Assembly (NCBI GenBank): GCA_020741375.1
Contig: DYZF01000115.1
Span: 1 to 5,772 of the forward strand
Length of the DNA: 5,772 nucleotides
Reading direction: 5' to 3'
From: Tessaracoccus flavescens
GTDB taxonomy: Bacteria; Actinomycetota; Actinomycetes; Propionibacteriales; Propionibacteriaceae
Shown: positions 1 through 5,772 of the stretch, one piece after another
Layout: the number at the start of each line of letters is the position of its first letter
Position numbering within the stretch: position 1 is the first letter of the stretch
Notes under the pieces: model-generated
Told to the model about the DNA's origin: nothing
Database searches by the model: none
Seen by the model: only the letters and a program-made list of their open reading frames with translations
Translations under genes and position numbers: made by a program

Positions 1-1445
<1,445 letters not shown>

Positions 1446-1453
1446 GGAGAACC

Positions 1454-2554
1454 ATGTACGAGCTCGGACGCAGCAAGCGCGCCAGCCACGCCTACAGCTT
1501 CGACGACGTGGCCATCGCGCCCACGCGTCGCACCCGCAGCGAGGACGAGGTCGATCTCACGTGGAAGATCGACGCCGTCTCCTTCGACGTCCCGATCGCC
1601 GCGGCGCCGATGGATTCGGTCATGTCGCCTGAGACAGCCATCAAGATGGGGCAGATGGGCGGCCTCGGGGTGCTCAACCTCGACGGTTTGTGGACGCGGT
1701 ACGAGGATCCCCAGGCGCAGTATGACCTGATCACCCAGCAGTCGGATCAGGTGACCGCCACCAAGCGTCTCCAGGAGATCTACGCCGAGCCGGTCAAGCC
1801 TGAGCTCATCCGCGACCGCCTCACGCAGCTGCGCGACGCAGGCGTCCCGGTGGCCGGTTCGCTGTCGCCCGCACGCGTCCTCGAGTTCGCTCCGATCCTG
1901 GAGAAGGCCGGGATGGACTTCTTCGTCATCCGCGGCACCCCCGTCTCCGCCGAGCATGTCGGTGGTGAGGAAACGCTCAACCTCAAGGATTTCGCTTACC
2001 GCTTCGACGTGCCCGTCCTGGTCGGCGGCGTCGCCACCTACCGTGCAGCCCTTCACCTGATGCGTTCCGGCGCGGCCGGCGTGCTCGTCGGCTTCGGCGG
2101 CGGAGCCACGCACACCACCGCGTCGGTGCTCGGCATCGAGGTGCCGATGGCCTCCGCGATCGCAGACGTGGCCGAGGCCCGCCGCGATTACCTGGAGGAG
2201 TCCGGCGGCCGCTACGTCCACATCATCGCCGACGGCGCCGTCGGCCGCTCGGGTGACATTGCCAAGGCGATTGCCTGCGGTGCCGACGCCGTCATGGTGG
2301 GGTCGCCGCTGGCCCGCGCCACCGAGGCCCCGGGCCGCGGCTGGCACTGGGGCGCCGAAGCCTGGCACCCGCGCCTCCCGCGCGGCGAGCGCTCGTTCTT
2401 CGATCAGGTGGGAACGCTTGAAGAGGTCGTCCTCGGCCCGTCGCATCTGCCCGACGGCACGATGAATCTCGCCGGCGGGCTCCGGAAGGCCATGGCGCTG
2501 ACCGGTTACACCGACATCAAGAGCTTCCAGCGGATCGATCTGATCCTCCACTGA
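1454..2554 (+). CDS. guaB3: GuaB3-family IMP dehydrogenase paralogue, no CBS domains
   Basis: A 366-residue TIM-barrel protein of the GuaB3 subfamily, usually annotated IMP dehydrogenase family protein; I recognise the N-terminus (YSFDDVAIAPTRRTRS) and the C-terminal part (GGRYVHIIADG, ATEAPGRG). The start has AGGAG 4 bp upstream, 8 bp after the guaB stop. The IMP-binding features ADG (Asp260) and VMVGS (281-284) remain. There are no CBS domains and no recognisable YRGMGS flap or Arg-Tyr pair. Aligned without gaps to the GuaB loop GPGSICTT, the loop here is GGGATHTT (215-222), so catalytic Cys becomes His220. The only cysteine (Cys275) lies in AIACGADAV, far from that site. The nicotinamide-site Asp of GuaB aligns with Arg160. 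Classical IMPDH chemistry is therefore doubtful; GMP reductase chemistry also needs the cysteine. A regulatory or unknown role is inferred from position and the kept phosphate site. Family assignment is firm, activity is not. Confidence 0.93.
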   Translation: MYELGRSKRASHAYSFDDVAIAPTRRTRSEDEVDLTWKIDAVSFDVPIAAAPMDSVMSPETAIKMGQMGGLGVLNLDGLWTRYEDPQAQYDLITQQSDQVTATKRLQEIYAEPVKPELIRDRLTQLRDAGVPVAGSLSPARVLEFAPILEKAGMDFFVIRGTPVSAEHVGGEETLNLKDFAYRFDVPVLVGGVATYRAALHLMRSGAAGVLVGFGGGATHTTASVLGIEVPMASAIADVAEARRDYLEESGGRYVHIIADGAVGRSGDIAKAIACGADAVMVGSPLARATEAPGRGWHWGAEAWHPRLPRGERSFFDQVGTLEEVVLGPSHLPDGTMNLAGGLRKAMALTGYTDIKSFQRIDLILH

Positions 2555-2583
2555 CCACTTCCTCCACAACCCGAGGAGCCACC

Positions 2584-2880
2584 ATGGACGACGCCCTAGC
2601 CGAACTGCGCAGCATGCGCGGCAGCATCGACAACATGGATTCCGCGCTGATCCATCTGTTGGCGGAGCGGTTCAAAGTGACGCAGCGGGTGGGGCGGCTG
2701 AAGGCGACGGCGGGCCTCCCGCCAGCAGACCCAGATCGCGAAGCGCAGCAGATCGCGCGCCTTCGCGCACTCGCGGCGGAGGCGGATCTGGATCCGGAAT
2801 TCGCGGAGAAGTTCCTGACGTTCATCGTCCGAGAGGTGGTCCGCCACCATGAGCAGATTGCGGCCGAACAGGCCGACTAG
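2584..2880 (+). CDS. AroQ-class chorismate mutase, monofunctional
   Basis: Converts chorismate to prephenate, the first step towards Phe and Tyr. The 98-residue protein is a single all-helical AroQ domain with no signal peptide, so cytosolic. By alignment to the E. coli PheA mutase domain (offset +1) the active-site residues are Arg12, Arg29, Lys40, Asp49, Arg52 and Glu53, seen in LRSMRGSID, LLAERF, VGRLK and ADPDREAQQIARL. The residue matching the last E. coli active-site Gln falls near His88/His89, as is usual for this EVVRHHE-type subgroup as I recall it. The ATG has GAGGAG 5 bp upstream, and the gene starts 29 bp after guaB3, so it is probably cotranscribed with guaB-guaB3. No prephenate dehydrogenase or dehydratase domain is attached. 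It is unlike the short mycobacterial Rv0948c type, which needs DAHP synthase as partner. Confidence 0.93.
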   Translation: MDDALAELRSMRGSIDNMDSALIHLLAERFKVTQRVGRLKATAGLPPADPDREAQQIARLRALAAEADLDPEFAEKFLTFIVREVVRHHEQIAAEQAD

Positions 2881-2928
2881 CACTCTTCAGCGCACCGCAT
2901 TACGGCGCCGTCTGGCATGCCCTGACAC
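2881..2928. other. Intergenic spacer with two short palindromes
   Basis: Non-coding gap after the chorismate mutase stop. It contains the perfect palindromes ACGGCGCCGT (2902-2911) and GGCATGCC (2914-2921), separated by two bases. No promoter-like or coding sequence is visible. With the hairpin at 2929-2945, nearly half of this convergent gap is palindromic. Confidence 0.5.
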
Positions 2929-2945
2929 CGCCAGCCCGGCTGGCG
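2929..2945. terminator. Possible bidirectional hairpin between convergent genes
   Basis: CGCCAGCCCGGCTGGCG is a perfect palindrome (8+1+8) that can fold into a 7-bp GC stem with a 3-nt loop. It starts 3 bp after the stop codon of the minus-strand globin gene and lies 48 bp after the chorismate mutase stop. There is no U-tract on either side, so an intrinsic terminator is plausible only of the U-poor kind proposed for actinobacteria. Two further short palindromes lie just left of it. Confidence 0.4.
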
Positions 2946-2948
2946 TCG

Positions 2949-3332
2949 TTAGTCGTCGCTGTTGATCATGAAGTGGGCGGCGCGCTCGAGGTAGTCCCGC
3001 ATGGCCTCGTCGTCAGCAGGATCGAGGCCCTCGATGGTGTCCAGTGCGGCGAGCATGTGCTTCAGCCACCGGTCGCGTTGCGTCGGGGTCACTTTGAACT
3101 CGAAGTGGCGCATCCGCAGGCGCGGATGGCCCCTTTGCTCCTGATAGGTCTTGGGCCCGCCCCAGTACTGCTCGAGAAACATTCGCAGTCGATCTTCGGC
3201 CGGCCCCAGATCCTCTTCCGGGTACATCTCCCGCAGCGGCGGATCCTCCGCGACTCCCTTGTAGAACTCGTGGACGAGCTTGCGGAAGGTGGCCTCGCCG
3301 CCGACGCGGTCGTAGAACTCGGGATCGATCAC
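2949..3332 (-). CDS. glbO: Group II truncated haemoglobin (GlbO type)
   Basis: A 127-residue haem protein with the 2-on-2 globin fold, almost the length of Mycobacterium tuberculosis trHbO. Key residues fall at the mycobacterial positions plus one: Tyr24 (B10), Tyr37 (CD1, in MYPEEDL), proximal His76 (F8, in RLRMRH) and Trp89 (G8, in RDRW). The run [17 protein letters not shown] is diagnostic of group II. Such proteins bind O2 tightly and are linked to O2/redox or NO and peroxide chemistry; the role here is not shown by sequence. The start is GTG at 3332, the only reasonable one because an in-frame TGA (the stop of the SDR gene) lies 12 bp upstream; the nearby ATG at 3340 is out of frame and stops at once. 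No clear Shine-Dalgarno precedes it, so translation is probably coupled to the upstream SDR gene. Stop TAA at 2949-2951. Confidence 0.95.
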   Translation of the reverse strand: MIDPEFYDRVGGEATFRKLVHEFYKGVAEDPPLREMYPEEDLGPAEDRLRMFLEQYWGGPKTYQEQRGHPRLRMRHFEFKVTPTQRDRWLKHMLAALDTIEGLDPADDEAMRDYLERAAHFMINSDD

Positions 3333-3344
3333 GCACCCATTGTC

Positions 3345-4184
3345 TCAGGCGCGGCCAACCTCATCGCGCCACGAATGCTGCGGGCGGAAACCGATGGCGT
3401 CGTGCGCCGCGCGGTTGCTCAGCAAGGTGCCGAACTCGGCCACCTCGTCAGGGACGGCGAGCTGTGGGTGCACCACGGCTAGGGCCTCGCGGGTGGGCAC
3501 GTCGAGGATGGTGTCGTCGGCCGCGATCACGAAAGCGTGTGCCCCGGCTAGGTCCGCCTCGAGCGCATCCTCGCACGACTGCGCCACGTCCCGGGCGTCG
3601 ATGTAGCCGAACAAGTTCCAGCGACGAGCCTGCGGATCAGTCGCGAACGACGGCTGCTGAGCGTAGTCCTCGACCGTGAAGATGTTAGAGAACCGCAATC
3701 CGATGAACGGGATGCCGGCCCACCGCGACACCTGATCCGCCATGGTCTCGGTCATTACCTTGCTCAGCGAGTACGTCGAGTTCGGCAGCGGGTAGTGCGC
3801 CTCGTCGATGGGCAGGTAGCGGACCTCATCGAAGGGCAGTCCAAGAGTTGTCTCGCTCGAGGCGTAGACCACGCGCTGCAACCCCTGCTTCCAGGCCGCC
3901 ATGAACACGTTGTTGTTCATCAACAGGTTCGCATTGAGGGTGTGGGTGTCGGAGAAGACTCCGTCCGCGGGGATGTTGGCGTGGTGGACGACGGCGTCCG
4001 CGCCGGTCAGCACGTCTGCCGCCTCTCCGTACTGGGTGAGGTCAGCGCGAAGGAACGTGCCTGAGTACCAGTGGGGGCGTGGGGCGACGTCGGTGGCGAT
4101 GACCTCGTGGGAACCCGACTCCGTGAAGTGTTTGAGTGTGGCTTGGCCGGCCTTGCCGGAGGCGCCGGTGATGACGATGCGCAT
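3345..4184 (-). CDS. NAD-dependent epimerase/dehydratase-like extended SDR
   Basis: A 279-residue Rossmann-fold oxidoreductase. It opens with beta-1 and the dinucleotide loop TGASGKAG (Gly7, Gly10, Gly13); Asp32 at the end of beta-2 (IATD) points to NAD(H) rather than NADP(H). The active site shows Ser in YASSETT (109-110) and YxxxK as Tyr138-Lys142 (YSLSK). The run RFSNIF and the segment LFGYIDARDVAQ are typical of sugar-nucleotide epimerase/dehydratase or uronate-dehydrogenase-like proteins, but at 279 residues it is shorter than GalE, and the substrate cannot be read from the sequence. There is no signal peptide or membrane segment. The frame is open further upstream to 4373, but that extension runs through the control region and into tetR, is low-complexity Ala/Ser/Arg, and would put 63 residues before beta-1; ATG at 4184 is preferred although its ribosome site is weak. 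Divergent from tetR and followed in the same frame by the globin gene. Confidence 0.9.
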   Translation of the reverse strand: MRIVITGASGKAGQATLKHFTESGSHEVIATDVAPRPHWYSGTFLRADLTQYGEAADVLTGADAVVHHANIPADGVFSDTHTLNANLLMNNNVFMAAWKQGLQRVVYASSETTLGLPFDEVRYLPIDEAHYPLPNSTYSLSKVMTETMADQVSRWAGIPFIGLRFSNIFTVEDYAQQPSFATDPQARRWNLFGYIDARDVAQSCEDALEADLAGAHAFVIAADDTILDVPTREALAVVHPQLAVPDEVAEFGTLLSNRAAHDAIGFRPQHSWRDEVGRA

Positions 4185-4210
4185 GCCCGGATCGTACGCC
4201 TGCGAACCTG

Positions 4211-4239
4211 TTGAACGCATGTATAGCAAATGATACGCT
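4211..4239 (+). promoter_or_regulatory. Probable tetR promoter giving a leaderless mRNA
   Basis: TTGAAC at 4211-4216 as -35, a 17-bp spacer, then TACGCT at 4234-4239, matching the actinobacterial TAnnnT -10. Transcription would begin 6-7 bp later, at or next to the A of the tetR ATG (4246). No purine-rich ribosome site precedes that ATG, which agrees with leaderless translation. The -10 lies inside the palindromic operator. Confidence 0.55.
4220..4225 (-). promoter_or_regulatory. Possible -10 for the SDR-globin transcript
   Basis: On the minus strand TATACA lies about 35 bp before the SDR start codon at 4184, a normal place for a -10. No good -35 is found at 16-18 bp; that region is taken up by the palindrome, as might be expected of an operator-controlled or activator-dependent promoter. 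Weak evidence alone. Confidence 0.3.
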
Positions 4240-4247
4240 CGTATCAT
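4230..4247. promoter_or_regulatory. Palindromic operator, probable TetR-protein binding site
   Basis: ATGATACGCTCGTATCAT is an inverted repeat with two perfect 8-bp arms and a 2-bp centre (CT). It covers the predicted tetR -10 and transcription start and runs into the tetR start codon (4246-4248). It also lies just upstream of the likely SDR promoter. TetR-family repressors commonly bind such palindromes beside their own genes, so autoregulation is the simplest inference, with possible joint control of the divergent SDR-globin genes. Confidence 0.75.
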
Positions 4248-4890
4248 GACCGACGACCGCACCACCAAAGCCCGGCTACGCGACGCCGCGATCGCACTCG
4301 TGGCCGAGGGTGGGCTGCCTGCGGCCACGGCGCGGGCGGTGGCCGAGCGGGCCGACGCCTCGCTGGGGCTCATCAGGCATCACTTCGGATCGATGGCGAA
4401 GCTGATTGAGGCCTGTGACCACCACATTGCCGCCCGCATCCGTGAGGGCAAGGAACGTGCGATCGCCGCAGGGGGCGGCTTCGACGCACTCTCCGCCGTC
4501 CGGGCCACGGGCAGCGACCACGTCATGGGATATCTCGCGATGCGTCTGGGGGAGGACAGCCCCGGGATCAGCGCGCTGGTTGATCTGATCATCGCCGACG
4601 CCCGGGAGTACATCGAGGCCGGCGTCGAAGCGGGGATGCTGCTTGAGAGCAAGGACGAGAGCGCCCGCGCGGCGATGGTGAGCATCTTCGCGCTCGGCTC
4701 CCTTGTGCTGCACCGGCACCTGAGCCGTCACCTTGACGTCGATGTCCGCTCAGCCCAGCTCAGCGATCAGCCCGGGTTCCCGCGTTACCTGTTGGTGCAG
4801 ATGGAGATCTTCTCCAGCATGCTGCACCCCCACGTTCTGGATCAGTACAGCTCCCTCATCGAGTCCCTCAAGGAAGGCTCCCATGACTAG
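4246..4890 (+). CDS. TetR-family transcriptional regulator
   Basis: A 214-residue one-component repressor-type protein. The N-terminal DNA-binding domain (about 8-55) carries the TetR helix-turn-helix with TARAVAERADASLGLIRHHFGS (29-49), in which the recognition helix and the H-(Y/H)-F signature RHHFGS are clear. The remaining ~160 residues are the variable all-helical ligand and dimer domain, whose ligand cannot be told from sequence. ATG at 4246 is preferred: it directly precedes the usual short TetR N-arm, and the -10/operator arrangement places transcription start there, suggesting a leaderless message. The gene overlaps the downstream ABC ATPase by 8 bp, so the two are surely cotranscribed, and it probably controls that transporter. 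The 18-bp palindrome at its start codon is the likely operator. Confidence 0.94.
   Translation: MTDDRTTKARLRDAAIALVAEGGLPAATARAVAERADASLGLIRHHFGSMAKLIEACDHHIAARIREGKERAIAAGGGFDALSAVRATGSDHVMGYLAMRLGEDSPGISALVDLIIADAREYIEAGVEAGMLLESKDESARAAMVSIFALGSLVLHRHLSRHLDVDVRSAQLSDQPGFPRYLLVQMEIFSSMLHPHVLDQYSSLIESLKEGSHD
4871..4877 (+). promoter_or_regulatory. Ribosome binding site of the ABC ATPase gene
   Basis: AGGAAGG inside the tetR 3' end, 5 bp before the ATG at 4883. It settles the start of the ATPase at 4883 rather than at the upstream in-frame ATG at 4733, which would add 50 residues of non-homologous, Pro/Ser-rich sequence read out of frame from tetR. Confidence 0.75.
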
Positions 4891-5770
4891 CCCCATCGTC
4901 ACCTCCACGCTCACCAAGCATTACGGGAGTTTCCCGGCGTTGGTGGACCTCGACCTCGACGTTCACGCCGGGGAGGTCTTCGGATTTCTCGGCCCCAACG
5001 GTGCCGGCAAGTCCACGGCGATCCGCGTCTTGATGGGCGAACTGAACCCCACGTCGGGCAGCGCCACCGTGCTCGGCGCCCCACCCCGCGAGGTGGAACA
5101 TCGCCGTCGGCTCGGCTATCTGCCCGCAGACCTCGCGCTGTGGCCGGGCATGACCGGCCGCGACACGCTCAAGTTCTTCGCCTCCCTGCGCGGGGGAGTG
5201 GAGTGGGGCTTCGTCGACGAGCTGGCCGAACGGCTCGATGCGGTCCTCGACAAGCGCGTCGGTGAGCTGTCCACCGGTAACCGGCAGAAGGTGGGCCTCA
5301 TCGCCGCCTTCATGCACAAGCCAGATCTTCTGATCCTCGACGAGCCCAACTCAGGCTTGGACCCGCTGGTGCAGCACGAGTTCTGGAAGATGATGCGTGA
5401 GGTGGCCGACGACGGGCGCACCGTGTTCCTCTCCAGCCACACCCTGTCCGAGGTGGAGCGCGTCGCAGACCGAGTAGGCATCATCCGAAAGGGCCACCTC
5501 ATCACCGTCGAAGCGGTGGCCGGCCTCCGCCGCAAGCGCATGCGCCGAATCGAGATCGATTTCGACGGCATCCTGCAGCGCGAAGACCTCGACGGCGTCG
5601 CCGGAGTGCGCGACGTCGATCTCCACCCCGACCGCCTCCTGCTTGATTTCGACGGCGACATGGAAGATCTCCTCGGTGCGGTGAGCCCGCGCGTGCGCAT
5701 CCGCGATCTCCACACGCAAGAGGCGGATCTCGAAGACATCTTCCTCGCCTATTACAAGGACGAATCGTGA
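4883..5770 (+). CDS. ABC transporter ATP-binding protein (ABC-2/DrrA-like)
   Basis: A 295-residue ATPase that powers a separate membrane partner, acting at the cytoplasmic face. Walker A is GPNGAGKST (37-45), the signature motif LSTGNRQKV (129-137), Walker B LLILDEPNSGLDP (149-161) with catalytic Glu154, and the H-loop His186 in SSHTLSEVE. The usual Q-loop glutamine is replaced: the segment reads GYLPADLALWPGMT (78-91). The signature is LSTGN rather than LSGGQ. Both departures occur, as I recall, in a known branch of CcmA/DrrA-like exporters' ATPases. After about residue 210 comes a C-terminal domain ending ADLEDIFLAYY, as in drug and antibiotic exporter ATPases of the ABC-2 class. It overlaps tetR by 8 bp and the next gene by 4 bp. 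The substrate is unknown; an exporter of a toxic or signalling compound sensed by the TetR protein is the likely role. Confidence 0.94.
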   Translation: MTSPIVTSTLTKHYGSFPALVDLDLDVHAGEVFGFLGPNGAGKSTAIRVLMGELNPTSGSATVLGAPPREVEHRRRLGYLPADLALWPGMTGRDTLKFFASLRGGVEWGFVDELAERLDAVLDKRVGELSTGNRQKVGLIAAFMHKPDLLILDEPNSGLDPLVQHEFWKMMREVADDGRTVFLSSHTLSEVERVADRVGIIRKGHLITVEAVAGLRRKRMRRIEIDFDGILQREDLDGVAGVRDVDLHPDRLLLDFDGDMEDLLGAVSPRVRIRDLHTQEADLEDIFLAYYKDES

Positions 5771-5772
5771 GC
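5767..5772 (+). CDS. Start of next gene, probable ABC permease (3'-truncated)
   Basis: GTG at 5767 overlaps the ATPase stop as GTGA, with AAGGA (5756-5760) 6 bp upstream. Only two codons are visible, so the product cannot be identified. The 4-bp overlap after an ABC-2-type ATPase makes a membrane permease of the same transporter the expected product; this rests on context only. Confidence 0.5.

Noticed and set aside
1454..2554. Naming the second IMPDH-like gene a GMP reductase
   Set aside because: GMP reductase needs the same active-site cysteine, which is absent, and the sequence matches GuaB3 rather than GuaC or GuaB1.
2973..3482. Plus-strand 169-codon frame across globin and the SDR 3' end
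   Set aside because: Both minus-strand genes here have clear family motifs; the plus-strand product shows none and has no ribosome site.
4185..4373. N-terminal extension of the SDR protein to 4373
   Set aside because: The extra 63 residues are Ala/Ser/Arg low complexity, overlap tetR and the control region, and precede the conserved first beta strand that begins at Met 4184.
4733..4882. N-terminal extension of the ABC ATPase to ATG 4733
   Set aside because: It is read out of frame from tetR, shows no homology-like sequence, and a good ribosome site serves the ATG at 4883.

Overview
The window is a high-GC stretch of ordinary bacterial chromosome, very probably from an actinomycete (Actinomycetota; Propionibacteriales is possible but only a guess). 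The grounds are strong G/C bias at third codon positions, the guaB-guaB3 tandem typical of actinobacteria, a group II truncated haemoglobin of the mycobacterial GlbO type, and a TAnnnT-type -10 with an apparently leaderless start. I see no mobile element, CRISPR array, tRNA or rRNA.

Left block (1-2880, + strand): three genes in a row form a probable operon. guaB (IMP dehydrogenase) lacks its first codons because the window opens inside it. Eight bases later comes guaB3, a CBS-less paralogue without the family's catalytic cysteine. After 29 bp follows a 98-residue AroQ-class chorismate mutase. Guanine nucleotide synthesis is thus joined to the first committed step of Phe/Tyr synthesis.

Middle (2881-2948): a 68-bp gap between convergent genes, packed with small palindromes. 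The last one is a GC-rich hairpin just beyond the globin stop and may be a bidirectional terminator without a clear U-tract.

Right block (2949-5772): a divergent unit around a 61-bp control region (4185-4245). To the left (- strand) run an extended-SDR NAD-dependent epimerase/dehydratase-like protein and, 12 bp later and in the same reading frame, a GTG-started group II truncated haemoglobin. To the right (+ strand) run a TetR-family repressor, an ABC-type ATPase overlapping it by 8 bp, and the first codons of a third gene (GTGA overlap, probably the ABC permease). An 18-bp near-perfect palindrome covers the -10 and the start codon of the tetR gene and lies upstream of the SDR gene. The simplest reading is that TetR represses itself and the exporter, and perhaps also the SDR-globin pair. 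All protein-coding space is accounted for. The least explained points are the role of the GuaB3 paralogue and the pairing of an SDR and a globin with a TetR/ABC unit.
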